Assembly: GCA_025464095.1 (NCBI GenBank)
Contig: JAODMF010000022.1
Coordinates: 62,001 to 126,000 of the forward strand
DNA length: 64,000 nucleotides
Source of the DNA: Glaciihabitans sp.
Lineage (GTDB): Bacteria > Actinomycetota > Actinomycetes > Actinomycetales > Microbacteriaceae
Direction: 5' to 3'
A model generated the notes under the pieces. It saw only the letters and a list, made by a program, of their open reading frames with translations, did no database searches and was not told where the DNA came from. Within the stretch, counting starts at the first letter, position 1, and each line of letters begins with the position of its first letter. The translations under genes and the position numbers were made by a program. Positions 35,753 through 43,881 of the stretch are shown piece after piece.

Positions 35753-36769
35753 TCACTCTAACGGTTCCGGGCTGGGCACTTCGTCGTTCGCGGCGTGCGC
35801 GGCCGAGGCCGCTGCCCGCGACTCGCGTACCGCCTTGCGGAGCGCCTTATCGCTCGCCGAACGCTCGCCCAGCGCACCGGGGGTCCATGCTTCGACGTCC
35901 TCATCCGAGTAGTCGGACTTCGACGGCCGCCGCTTCAGCTGCGGCGGGATTGCGCCCGGGGCGAGACGACGGGCCGTCATCAGGAAGCCGGTGTGCCCGA
36001 TCATCCGGTGGTCCGGTCGAACCGCGAGACCCTCGACATGCCAGGTGCGCACCATGGTCTCCGATGAGTCAGGGTCGGTGAAGAGGCCCGTGCCGCGGAT
36101 CGCCTCGGCGACGCGCGACAGCTGGGTGACCGTGGCGATGTAGCAGATGAGCACGCCGCCGGGAGCGAGCGCATCGGCAACCGAGTCGATGCACTCCCAG
36201 GGCGCGAGCATGTCGAGAACGACCCGGTCGACGGAGCCCGGAGCGGCGGATGCGGGCAGCGCCTCGGCGAGGTCACCGACCGTGAGCGTCCAGTTGTCTG
36301 GTCTCGCGCCCAGGAATGCCTCGACGTTGCCGGTCGCGACATCCGCGAACTCCTGGCGGCGTTCAAAGGAGGTGAGGGTGCCGCTCGGTCCGATCGCGCG
36401 GAGCAGCCAGAGAGTGAGCGCGCCCGAACCCACGCCGGCCTCGACGACCGCTGCGCCCGGGAAGATGTCGGCGAGAGCCAGAATCTGGGCGGCATCCTTC
36501 GGGTAGACGATTGCTGCGCCGCGCGGCATCGACATGACGAAGTCGGTCAGCAGCGGGCGCATTGCCAGGTACTCGATGCCGTTCGAGCTGGTGACAACCG
36601 ATGCGTCGGGCTGCCCGATGACAAGGTCATGGCTGAGGATGCCGCGGTGGGTGTGGAACTCGCCGCCGACCTCCAGCGTCACAGTATTGAAGCGACCCTT
36701 CGGACCGGTCAGTTGCACCCGGTCGCCGGCGCGAAACGGACCGCTCTGGCGGCGGACGGCGTCAGTCAT
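35753..36769 (-). CDS. trmI: tRNA (adenine-58-N1)-methyltransferase
   Basis: The 338-residue SAM-dependent enzyme begins with the TrmI N-terminal beta domain (FRAGDRVQLTGPKGR) and has AAVVEAGVGSGALTLWLLRAIG as the SAM-binding motif, YPKDAAQILALADI before it and VVLDMLAPWECIDSVADAL after it. It methylates A58 in the T-loop of tRNAs, which stabilises the tRNA. The last 50 residues are a charged extension of no known role. Its start overlaps the stop of the HAD gene upstream (ATGA). In other actinobacteria the gene sits beside the proteasome ATPase gene, which is missing here. Confidence 0.94.
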   Translation of the reverse strand: MTDAVRRQSGPFRAGDRVQLTGPKGRFNTVTLEVGGEFHTHRGILSHDLVIGQPDASVVTSSNGIEYLAMRPLLTDFVMSMPRGAAIVYPKDAAQILALADIFPGAAVVEAGVGSGALTLWLLRAIGPSGTLTSFERRQEFADVATGNVEAFLGARPDNWTLTVGDLAEALPASAAPGSVDRVVLDMLAPWECIDSVADALAPGGVLICYIATVTQLSRVAEAIRGTGLFTDPDSSETMVRTWHVEGLAVRPDHRMIGHTGFLMTARRLAPGAIPPQLKRRPSKSDYSDEDVEAWTPGALGERSASDKALRKAVRESRAAASAAHAANDEVPSPEPLE

Positions 36770-37431
36770 GCCCGGTCCTTCGCGGCGAGCAGCGCGCGCA
36801 GGTCGTCGACGGTGCGTCCGGCGAGCGTGGGCCAGATCGCATAGCCGGAGTCCTCAGACAGCGGGATGTTCAGCGGCACGCCGATGGTTGCGGCACCGGA
36901 GGCTGTCGCGGAGGCAACACCGGGCGCGGAATCCTCGATCGCGACGCAGTCCGTGATGTCGACACCGAGCAGTTCAGCGGCGCGCAGGTACGGTCCTGGG
37001 TGGGGCTTCGCGTGCTCGACCTCGTCGCCAGCGACGATGACGTCAAAAGCGGGAAAGCCGATCGCACGCACGACGTGGTCGGCCATGCTGCGAATGGACA
37101 TGGTCACTAGTGCGGTCTTGATCCCCTGATCCCTCAGGGCGATGAGCAGCTCGCGCGCGCCGGGACGGAATGGCGGCTCGCTGACGATCTGCTCCATCAC
37201 GCGTGCGCTCAGGTGCTGGATGATCTCGTCTTCGGACATGCGTACGCCGTGTGCCTGCAACACGCGGGCGGAGTGCCAGAGTCCGGCGCCAACGAGAGTC
37301 AGGGCATCCTCGTGGGTCCAGGTGCCCCCGAACGACTCGACCAGAACGGTCTCCGCGTTCATCCAGTGCGGCTCGGTGTCGACGAGGGTGCCGTCCATGT
37401 CCCAGAGAACTGCGGCGGGGAAAGTTGTCAC
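36766..37431 (-). CDS. HAD-family hydrolase (beta-phosphoglucomutase-like)
   Basis: The 221-residue phosphatase has motif I LWDMDGTLVDTEP with both catalytic Asp residues, motif II TALVTMS, and motif III/IV KPHPGPYLRAAELLG and CVAIEDSAPGVASATASGA. The helical cap (WMNAETVLVESFGGTWTHED) is of the C1 type seen in beta-phosphoglucomutase and phosphoglycolate phosphatase relatives. The substrate is a small phosphorylated metabolite, unknown. The GTG at 37431 gives the usual VTTFPAAVLWDMDG start. It is the first gene of the HAD-trmI-FKBP-pafBC-tatAC-helY run, divergent from the PAC2 gene. Confidence 0.9.
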   Translation of the reverse strand: MTTFPAAVLWDMDGTLVDTEPHWMNAETVLVESFGGTWTHEDALTLVGAGLWHSARVLQAHGVRMSEDEIIQHLSARVMEQIVSEPPFRPGARELLIALRDQGIKTALVTMSIRSMADHVVRAIGFPAFDVIVAGDEVEHAKPHPGPYLRAAELLGVDITDCVAIEDSAPGVASATASGAATIGVPLNIPLSEDSGYAIWPTLAGRTVDDLRALLAAKDRA

Positions 37432-37532
37432 AACCCACGATCTTACTGTTGCGGGCCACTCGGGCCTGTGCCGTTCTATCCTTGTAGGCAGGATAAGTGC
37501 GGAACGCAAACCCGCACAGCAAAGGACCATTG

Positions 37533-38423
37533 GTGCCAGATACGTCGAAGTTTTCGACCGGGCGAGTGCTCGTCGTCGCATTCGAGGGGTGGAATGACGC
37601 CGGCGAAGCCGCAAGCGGCGCTGTGCGCACGCTCAAGGAACAGCTGGATGTCTACCCGATCGCCGAAGTGGACCCCGAAGACTACTTCGATTACCAGTTC
37701 AACCGGCCGACGGTGGCCTCGGATGAAGACGGCTCCCGCCAGCTGATCTGGCCCAGCGTCACAGCGTATGGTCCCGTCGCACCCGCCGCAGGCCGCGAAG
37801 CCGGAATCTACCTCCTGCTCGGAACGGAGCCCTCGCGCGGCTGGAAGACGTTCACCCAGGAAATTCTGGAAGTGATCGATGACGCCGAGATTACCGGCAT
37901 CGTCTTCCTGGGCGCGATGCTCGCCGATGTTCCGCACACTCGTCCGATCTCGGTCTTCACCAGCAGCGAGAATGCGGGCGTGCGCGACGCGCTCGAGATC
38001 GAGAAGAGCAGCTATGAGGGGCCGGTCGGCATCCTGTCCGTGCTGTCGGATGCTGCGGAGAAGGCCGGGATTCCTACCCTGTCGATCTGGGCATCCGTTC
38101 CCCACTACGTGCACAACGCCCCGTCGCCCAAGGCGACGCTCGCGATCATCGAGAAGCTCGAACAGATCATCGGCGTCGTGATCCCCCGCGGCGACCTGGT
38201 TGAGGAGTCGGCGGCCTGGGAGAACGGCATCGATGTGCTCGCCGGGGACGACGACGACATGGCGGCGTACATCGAGCAGCTCGAGCAGGCGCGGGACACG
38301 GTGGATTCGCCCGAGGCGAGCGGCGAGGCGATCGCGCAGGAGTTCGAGCGCTACCTGCGCCGCCGTGACGGCAAGGGTGGACCGCCCGCGGGTGAAGACC
38401 CCTGGCGCCCGCCGAGCCCGTAA
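37533..38423 (+). CDS. PAC2 family protein
   Basis: The 296-residue protein belongs to the PAC2 (proteasome assembly chaperone 2-like) family. It shows VLVVAFEGWNDAGEAASGAV, EDYFDYQFNRPTV, YLLLGTEPSRGWKTFTQEI and GLPTLSIWASVPHYV-type sequence (AGIPTLSIWASVPHYVHNAPSPKATLAII). Eukaryotic relatives assemble the proteasome; the bacterial role is unknown. GTG 37533 follows an AAAGGA site; a GTG at 37497 is possible. It is retained although no proteasome genes lie in this locus. Confidence 0.9.
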   Translation: MPDTSKFSTGRVLVVAFEGWNDAGEAASGAVRTLKEQLDVYPIAEVDPEDYFDYQFNRPTVASDEDGSRQLIWPSVTAYGPVAPAAGREAGIYLLLGTEPSRGWKTFTQEILEVIDDAEITGIVFLGAMLADVPHTRPISVFTSSENAGVRDALEIEKSSYEGPVGILSVLSDAAEKAGIPTLSIWASVPHYVHNAPSPKATLAIIEKLEQIIGVVIPRGDLVEESAAWENGIDVLAGDDDDMAAYIEQLEQARDTVDSPEASGEAIAQEFERYLRRRDGKGGPPAGEDPWRPPSP

Positions 38424-38476
38424 CGGCTGCTTGGCCGAACTATCGGCGATCGCTCGAAGCCGAATTCAGAACTGGC

Positions 38477-39700
38477 TCACGCGCCAACCAGCGAGATGCC
38501 CAGGAGCGACTGAATCGCCAGCAGATCGCCCGCGGTCGCCTGTTCACCCGCCGAAATCGCCGCGTCGACGACCCTGACCGCGCCCGGCGCGTCGAGGTCG
38601 TTCGCGAGAACGCCACGCAGCCGCGCCAGCAGCAGCGATTCCCCGGGCACGGCATCCGCCGCCCAACCCTGCCACGCAGCCAGCTGCACGGTGGCCGCTG
38701 CGAGCTCCTCATCGTGCCACTCCCAGTTCGAGCGGTAGTGGTGCCCGAGCAGCGCCAGCCGGATCGCCTGCGGATCCGCTCCCGACTCGACCAGCTGCGA
38801 GACGAGCACGAGGTTACCGAGCGACTTGCTCATCTTCGAGCCGCGATAGGCGACCATTCCGGTGTGTGAATACAGCTCGGCGAGCGGGGTGCCCGACAGG
38901 GCTGCCGTGTGGCCCGCGCTGAACTCGTGGTGCGGAAAGATCAGGTCCGATCCCCCGCCCTTCACGGTGACCGGGATGTCGAGGAACATCTGCGCGATGA
39001 CCGAGCACTCGATGTGCCAGCCGGGTCTGCCGGAGCCGATCGGCTCCTGCCAGGCCGGGTCGCCGTTGCATTCGCCCCGCCAGAGCAGCGGGTCCAGCGC
39101 ATCACGCTTTCCCTCGCGCTCGGGATCGCCGCCGCGTTCGGCGCTGAGCACGAGCATTTGCGCACGCTCCAGGTGGCTCTCATCTCCCAGTTTCCAGGGG
39201 GATGCCGCTTCCGCGGCCACGCTGTCGAAGTAGATGTCGTCGCCGACGCGGTAGGCGAGCCCGCGGTCAAGCAGCGTTGTAACGGCGTCGGCGACCTCGT
39301 CGATGACCTCGGTGACCGCGACGTAGAAGTCCGGCGGGATGACCCCGAGCAACTGCATGTCGTTGCGGAACAGCTCGATCTGGCTGGCCGCGAGCTCGCG
39401 CCAGTCCACGTTGATGGCCGTTGCTCGTTCGAGGAGGGGATCGTCGATATCCGTGACGTTCTGCACGTAGCGAACGTCGTATCCGGCATCCAGCCACTGG
39501 CGCACCAACAGGTCGTACGCGAGGTAGGTCGCGGCGTGGCCGAGGTGCGTGGCGTCGTAGGGCGTGATGCCACAGACGTACAGCGCTGCAACGTCGTGCG
39601 GTCGCGCCTCGACCTGGCTGCGGGATGCCGTGTCCCAGATGCGGGGAGCCTCGCCGCTCCCGGGCAGGCCGGGAACCTCGGGGCGGTTCCACGACTTCAC
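38477..39700 (-). CDS. mshC: L-cysteine:1D-myo-inositol 2-amino-2-deoxy-alpha-D-glucopyranoside ligase
   Basis: The 407-residue enzyme is a short cysteinyl-tRNA-synthetase paralogue. It has ALYVCGITPYDATHLGHAATY (zinc Cys and HIGH-like THLGHA), GWHIECSVIAQ and FPHHEFSAGHTAAL, and KMSKS as GSKMSKSLGN. MshC joins cysteine to glucosamine-inositol with ATP, the third step of mycothiol synthesis. It lacks the C-terminal tRNA-binding domain of CysS, and the N-terminus MKSWNRPEVPGLPGSG is typical of MshC. The start is GTG with a promoter right upstream and no Shine-Dalgarno. Its place near uppP, PAC2 and the HAD gene is a conserved actinobacterial layout. Confidence 0.95.
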   Translation of the reverse strand: MKSWNRPEVPGLPGSGEAPRIWDTASRSQVEARPHDVAALYVCGITPYDATHLGHAATYLAYDLLVRQWLDAGYDVRYVQNVTDIDDPLLERATAINVDWRELAASQIELFRNDMQLLGVIPPDFYVAVTEVIDEVADAVTTLLDRGLAYRVGDDIYFDSVAAEAASPWKLGDESHLERAQMLVLSAERGGDPEREGKRDALDPLLWRGECNGDPAWQEPIGSGRPGWHIECSVIAQMFLDIPVTVKGGGSDLIFPHHEFSAGHTAALSGTPLAELYSHTGMVAYRGSKMSKSLGNLVLVSQLVESGADPQAIRLALLGHHYRSNWEWHDEELAAATVQLAAWQGWAADAVPGESLLLARLRGVLANDLDAPGAVRVVDAAISAGEQATAGDLLAIQSLLGISLVGA

Positions 39701-39709
39701 CGGACAAGC

Positions 39710-39739
39710 CTAATAGGCTCGCGGACCCACCGCTGTCGC
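39710..39739 (-). promoter_or_regulatory. predicted mshC promoter
   Basis: On the minus strand GCGACA (39739-39734) and TATTAG (39715-39710) are 18 nt apart. Initiation would occur near 39703, a few bases before the GTG at 39700, so the mshC message is probably leaderless. Confidence 0.4.
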
Positions 39740-39776
39740 CGGGGCGCTCGCACCTGACGAGGTGGCGAGATCTCGG

Positions 39777-40496
39777 CTAGAGATCGAGCTCCCGGCTAAC
39801 CACCAGGCCTGCGACATCGCGCAGGATCAGGTTGTTCGAGCGGGCGTACGCTCGCAGGCGACCAAAGGCTTCATCCATGCCGACGTCGCGCAGCTGGGCG
39901 ATGACTCCTTTGGCCTGCTCGATAATCACGCGCGAGTTGAGGGCGTTCTGCAACTGCTCCATGGCGATATCGCTCTCGCGAATGGCGCGCTCGTGCAGGA
40001 TTCCGATGGTCGCGACATCCGCCAGTCCGCGGATGATCGAGCTATCCTCCAGGTCGAGCAGGCCGGGCTCGTCACGAAAAATGCCGAGTGTTCCGATGGT
40101 CACGCCGCGCAGTCGCAGCGGCACGGCATGTACGGAGCGAAATCCGAGCGCGTCGGATTCCGCCCGGAATTCCGGCCACTCGTCATCCAGTTGGCTGATG
40201 TCGGGAATGGCGACGACGGTACCCGTCTCGTAACTCTCGATGCAGGGCCCCGTGCCGTTGCGTGGCTGCATGAGGTTGACCAGGCGGTTGTCTTCGCTGG
40301 TGGATGCCACGACCTCGAGTACGCCCGCTGGATCTGCGATGAGTACCCCCGCCGCGGACGCCCCAAACAGGTCCGCGCAGGCGTCAACCAACTCCTGAAG
40401 CAGGTCGACCACGTCGTAGTCGTCGACCAGGGTGTCGGCCAGTGTGACAAAGGCCGCCGCAAGTCGTCCGTCTCGAGTGCTCGCCGTCATGCTCAA
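39777..40496 (-). CDS. GAF and ANTAR domain protein
   Basis: The 239-residue protein has an N-terminal GAF sensor domain (residues about 25-165, with TGPCIESYETGTVVAIPDIS) and a C-terminal ANTAR domain (QLQNALNSRVIIEQAKGVIAQLRDVGMDEAFGRLRAYARSNN). ANTAR domains bind paired RNA hairpins in nascent transcripts and prevent termination, so this is a predicted signal-dependent antiterminator. The start overlaps the stop of the second GAF-ANTAR gene (ATGA). The signal and target transcripts are unknown. Confidence 0.92.
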   Translation of the reverse strand: MSMTASTRDGRLAAAFVTLADTLVDDYDVVDLLQELVDACADLFGASAAGVLIADPAGVLEVVASTSEDNRLVNLMQPRNGTGPCIESYETGTVVAIPDISQLDDEWPEFRAESDALGFRSVHAVPLRLRGVTIGTLGIFRDEPGLLDLEDSSIIRGLADVATIGILHERAIRESDIAMEQLQNALNSRVIIEQAKGVIAQLRDVGMDEAFGRLRAYARSNNLILRDVAGLVVSRELDL

Positions 40497-41218
40497 ACCT
40501 TATCCCTCACGCCTGAATCGCCATCGTGAGTGGTGAAGTCCAGATTACGCGCAACGATGTCTGTCGCGACGTCGCGCACGCTCCTGCCCGAGGCGAATGC
40601 GTGTGCCTTGACGAGCAGCGCGGCGTCCTCCGCGGAGACGTTGAGCTGGGCGAGAACCATACCGGTTGCCTGGTGCACCTCCCGGCGGGAACTTGGGCCG
40701 TTGTCGAGCTCGGAAGCCTGGTCACCCAGCACACGGCGCAGCACCTGCCAGGCGGCGATCGAGGCGAGAGTGGCTGCATCCGACACTTGCTCGGAGTTCA
40801 GCTCACCCGGCTGCAGCGCGTACAGGTCGACGGCTCCAATATCGAGGGAACCGACCACCAGCGGGAAGGCGTACATGGCGGCGACTTCGTGTGCCCGCTG
40901 GTCGCGCCTGATCGCCTCAGCGAACGTCGGCCAGGCCGAGTTGTTGGCGGTTCGAAGGTCCGACGCCAGCACCGGGGCGCGGGTCGCCATGGCCTGCCAG
41001 CAGGGCCCCTCCCCCAGGTCGAACTGCAACTCGTCCAGGCGCTCCGCGATCGCATCCGTCGAGCAGACGGTCGACTGGCCGACCGGACTCGACAAGACGG
41101 ATACCGAAGCTCCCGCCACGGGCAGAACGGCGAGAAAAGGCGCGCACAGGCTGGTACGGCGTTCGTGCGCTGTACTCAGCGCGCGACGCGCGTTATCAAA
41201 GGTTCCACGATTGACCAC
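40493..41218 (-). CDS. GAF and ANTAR domain protein (second copy)
   Basis: A 241-residue paralogue of the neighbour: GAF domain with FDLGEGPCWQAMATRAPVLA and ANTAR domain with REVHQATGMVLAQLNVSAEDAALLVKAHAFASGRSV. Sequence similarity to the downstream copy is modest outside the landmarks, so they likely sense different inputs and could form heterodimers. The start is GTG. The two genes form a coupled pair between uppP and mshC. Confidence 0.92.
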   Translation of the reverse strand: MVNRGTFDNARRALSTAHERRTSLCAPFLAVLPVAGASVSVLSSPVGQSTVCSTDAIAERLDELQFDLGEGPCWQAMATRAPVLASDLRTANNSAWPTFAEAIRRDQRAHEVAAMYAFPLVVGSLDIGAVDLYALQPGELNSEQVSDAATLASIAAWQVLRRVLGDQASELDNGPSSRREVHQATGMVLAQLNVSAEDAALLVKAHAFASGRSVRDVATDIVARNLDFTTHDGDSGVRDKV

Positions 41219-41251
41219 ACGCCCACCGTAGCGCGCTCGGATGCCTGCGGA

Positions 41252-42112
41252 TCAGAGCGCAGGGATGATTCCGGCCGAGAGCAGAATGATCAGCACGAGG
41301 CCAAGCACGATGCGGTAAACGACGAACGGCAGGAAGGAGCGCTTCGAGATGTACGTCATGAAGAAGGCGATGACGCCAAAGCCGACGACGCCGGCTATCA
41401 CCGTCGCCACCGCCGTCTCGACTCCGGAGAATACGACGGGGGCGCATCCGACCGTGCCTTGCACACACGGGGTCTTCACTGTCTTGTACAGCTCGTAGAG
41501 CCCACTGCCGAACACCGCCGGGATGGCGAGCAGGAACGAGTAGCGGGCCGCAGCGCGCCGCTCGAACCCCATGAAGAGTCCGGCGGTGATCGTTCCGCCG
41601 GAGCGGGAGACGCCGGGGATGAGGGCGAGTGACTGCGCCAACCCGAAGATGACGGCCTTGGGCCAGGTGAGGTCCTTGAGCCGCAATTCCTTGCGTCCGA
41701 CGTAGTCAGAGACGCCGAGCAGGATGCCGAACACGATCATGACGATCGCGATCACCCACAGGGAGCGCAGCGTGGTCTCGATCGCGGTTTGGAACAGCAC
41801 GCCCAGGAGCACGATCGGGATGCTGCCGAGAATGATGAACCAGCCGAGGCGAACGTCCGGATCCGACTGCGGAACTCGGCGGAACAGTGCCTTGAACCAC
41901 TTGCTGATGATGCGCGTGATGTCGAACCAGAAGTAGATCACCACCGCCGTCTCGGTACCGAGCTGGGTGATCGCGGTGAATGCCGCGCCCGGGTCGGCGC
42001 CGGTGCCAATGAGCTGGCCGACGATGCGAATGTGGGCGCTGGATGAGACGGGCAGGAACTCGGTGAGCCCCTGGACCAGTCCGAGGATGACCGCTTGAAA
42101 GAAAGTATTCAC
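41252..42112 (-). CDS. uppP: undecaprenyl-diphosphate phosphatase
   Basis: The 286-residue membrane enzyme (BacA/UppP) carries [17 protein letters not shown] with the catalytic Glu-rich and Ser motif, and [18 protein letters not shown], the second active-site segment with the essential Arg. It recycles undecaprenyl pyrophosphate to the monophosphate carrier for cell-wall synthesis and can give bacitracin tolerance. About eight hydrophobic helices are present. Location beside mshC is conserved in actinobacteria. Confidence 0.95.
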   Translation of the reverse strand: MNTFFQAVILGLVQGLTEFLPVSSSAHIRIVGQLIGTGADPGAAFTAITQLGTETAVVIYFWFDITRIISKWFKALFRRVPQSDPDVRLGWFIILGSIPIVLLGVLFQTAIETTLRSLWVIAIVMIVFGILLGVSDYVGRKELRLKDLTWPKAVIFGLAQSLALIPGVSRSGGTITAGLFMGFERRAAARYSFLLAIPAVFGSGLYELYKTVKTPCVQGTVGCAPVVFSGVETAVATVIAGVVGFGVIAFFMTYISKRSFLPFVVYRIVLGLVLIILLSAGIIPAL

Positions 42113-42147
42113 GTGGGAGCTTCCGTGAGGTGGTGCGCGACCGTTGG

Positions 42148-43467
42148 CTAGTAGTCCCGCAGCAGGTCGCCGAGAACCTGCCTGCCAAAGACTAATGCGT
42201 CTAATGGAACTCTCTCATCCACGCCATGGAACATGCCCGGAAAATCGATCCCGTCGGGCAGTCGAAGTGGCGCGAACCCGTACCCCGTGATATTGAGTTT
42301 CGCGAACGCTTTGTTGTCTGTTCCGCCCGAGAGCAGGTAGGGCAAGACCGGAGCGCCGGGGTCATGTGCCCCGAGGCTGGCGACCATCGCATCCACGAGC
42401 GGACCCGAGAACGGGTTCTCGAGCCCGATGTCGCGGTGCATAACGACAATTTCGATATCGGGACCCACCAACTCGGCGATCTCCGCAAGCACGGCATCCT
42501 CTTCGCCCGGAAGAGTGCGCACGTCGATGAGCGCCTCGGCCGTGTCGGGGATGACGTTGTGCTTGTAGCCGGCCTTCAGCAGTGTCGGGTTACTCGTCGT
42601 GCGCAGGGTTGCCTGGATGAATCCGGATGCCGTTCCGCTCGCGAGGACGATCTCGTCCGGTGATGTCTGCTGCGGGTCGGTGTCGAGCAGGCGGGCGAGT
42701 TCGCCGATCAACTGCTCGGTCGTGTCGGTGAGGCGTACCGGCCATTCGGCGCGGCCGATCTTCGCGACGGCTTCGGCGAGCTTCGTCACGGCGTTGTCGT
42801 GGATCACCCTGCTGCCGTGCGCGGCGCGACCGCGTGCGATCAGCTTGATCCAGATGAGCGCCTTTTCCCCGGTCTGCAGCAGGTAGGCGCGCTGCCCGCC
42901 GACCGTCACCGAGTATCCCCCGACCTCGCTGATCGCCTCGGTCGCTCCGGCGAACAATTCGGGGTGGTTGTCGACGAGCCAGTGGGAGCCGAAAACACCA
43001 CCGTTTTCCTCGTCGGCGAAGAAGGCGATGATCAGGTCGCGATTCGGCTGGCCGCCATCCTTCAGGATGTCGCGGAGCGCGCCGATCATCATCGCGTCCA
43101 TGTCTTTCATGTCCACCGCGCCGCGACCCCAGAGCATGCCGTCTTTGATCTCGCCCGCGAAGGGGTCGACGCTCCAGTTCGCGGGATCTGCGGGCACGAC
43201 ATCCGTGTGCCCATGCACGATCAGCGCCGGGCGCTTGCCGTGATCGAGCTTGTCGAGATCCGAGCCCGCGTAGGAACCTTCCACTTTCGCAACAACGGAT
43301 GTGCGCCCTGGCTCCGACTCGAAATACTGGGTCTTCAGGCCCAGCTCTTCGAGCAGCGCGCCGAGGTACTCGGCCGCCTCGGTCTCGCCGTTCGAAACGC
43401 CCTCGCCGTAGTTCGTCGTGTCGAAGCGGATGAGGTCGCGCGCGATGGAAACGGTCTCTTCGAGCAT
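42148..43467 (-). CDS. M20 family metallopeptidase
   Basis: The 439-residue zinc peptidase has the M20 motifs: [14 protein letters not shown] with the first metal His and catalytic Asp, [11 protein letters not shown] with the bridging Asp, and FADEENGG with the general-base Glu. A dimerisation/lid domain follows ([13 protein letters not shown]), and [10 protein letters not shown] holds the last part of the site. It removes an N-terminal residue or deacylates an amino-acid derivative. ATG 43467 is the first true start codon consistent with family length. The gene is read away from the tRNA-Leu gene. Confidence 0.92.
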   Translation of the reverse strand: MLEETVSIARDLIRFDTTNYGEGVSNGETEAAEYLGALLEELGLKTQYFESEPGRTSVVAKVEGSYAGSDLDKLDHGKRPALIVHGHTDVVPADPANWSVDPFAGEIKDGMLWGRGAVDMKDMDAMMIGALRDILKDGGQPNRDLIIAFFADEENGGVFGSHWLVDNHPELFAGATEAISEVGGYSVTVGGQRAYLLQTGEKALIWIKLIARGRAAHGSRVIHDNAVTKLAEAVAKIGRAEWPVRLTDTTEQLIGELARLLDTDPQQTSPDEIVLASGTASGFIQATLRTTSNPTLLKAGYKHNVIPDTAEALIDVRTLPGEEDAVLAEIAELVGPDIEIVVMHRDIGLENPFSGPLVDAMVASLGAHDPGAPVLPYLLSGGTDNKAFAKLNITGYGFAPLRLPDGIDFPGMFHGVDERVPLDALVFGRQVLGDLLRDY

Positions 43468-43535
43468 GCGCTCAACGCTACCGTCTCGGTCGTCGGGCTC
43501 CCGCTCAACGGTGATGGAGCGGGGTCGAAGGATGC

Positions 43536-43570
43536 TATTCTCGTACGTCGGTGCTCCTCCCACAGGAGCA
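43536..43570 (+). promoter_or_regulatory. tRNA-Leu upstream region: possible -10 and leader hairpin
   Basis: TATTCT (43536-43541) lies about 38 nt before the tRNA and could be its -10 element, without a good -35. A perfect 7-bp hairpin TGCTCCT/AGGAGCA (43552-43570, 5-nt loop) occupies the 5' leader and might be a processing signal. Confidence 0.3.
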
Positions 43571-43578
43571 GCGAATGC

Positions 43579-43662
43579 GCGCGGATGGCGGAAATGGCAG
43601 ACGCGCTAGCTTGAGGTGCTAGTGCCCTAACGGGCGTGGGGGTTCAAGTCCCCCTTCGCGCA
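43579..43662 (+). tRNA. tRNA-Leu (GAG)
   Basis: The acceptor stem GCGCGGA pairs with TTCGCGC with one G-T pair, and discriminator A is at 43662. The anticodon arm is CTAGC-TTGAGGT-GCTAG with anticodon GAG. The T-arm GGGGGTTCAAGTCCCCC is canonical and there is a long variable arm, as expected for leucine tRNA. The final CCA is not fully encoded. It marks the left edge of the accessory island. Confidence 0.96.
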
Positions 43663-43667
43663 CAGTG

Positions 43668-43713
43668 TGATGTCTCGGGTCATCGTTCATAGATGACTCG
43701 GGACATCGTTCAC
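43668..43713. repeat. two tandem 23-bp repeats, probable IS end
   Basis: Two adjacent 23-nt units (43668-43690 and 43691-43713) share the core CTCGGG and CATCGTTCA and differ at four positions. They directly follow the tRNA and overlap the stop codon of the transposase relic. Sequences of this kind occur at the ends of IS481-type elements in actinobacteria, so this is best read as a remaining IS terminus. Confidence 0.6.
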
Positions 43714-43850
43714 AATTCGCTCTCCTTCGGGAGGGCGTTTTGTGGTTTCTGGGGTTGGTAGTTGCGGGTGGGGTCGAGGGTGAGCTCGCGGAGGAGTTCG
43801 CCGGTTCGTGCGTTGATGATGTGGATGTCGAGGTCCTGGCTGAGAATCAA
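43710..43850 (-). pseudogene. C-terminal relic of an IS481-family transposase
   Basis: Minus-strand codons give 46 residues including QDLDIHIINARTGELLREL and TLDPTRNYQP before a stop at 43710-43712. This is the conserved tail of IS481-type integrase-fold transposases. A stop codon (43854-43856) lies immediately upstream in frame and no DDE catalytic region is present, so the element is dead and truncated. It separates tRNA-Leu from the SWIM gene. Confidence 0.75.
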
Positions 43851-43881
43851 CCCTCAGCAGTCCCGGCGCCGTGTTCGCGAG

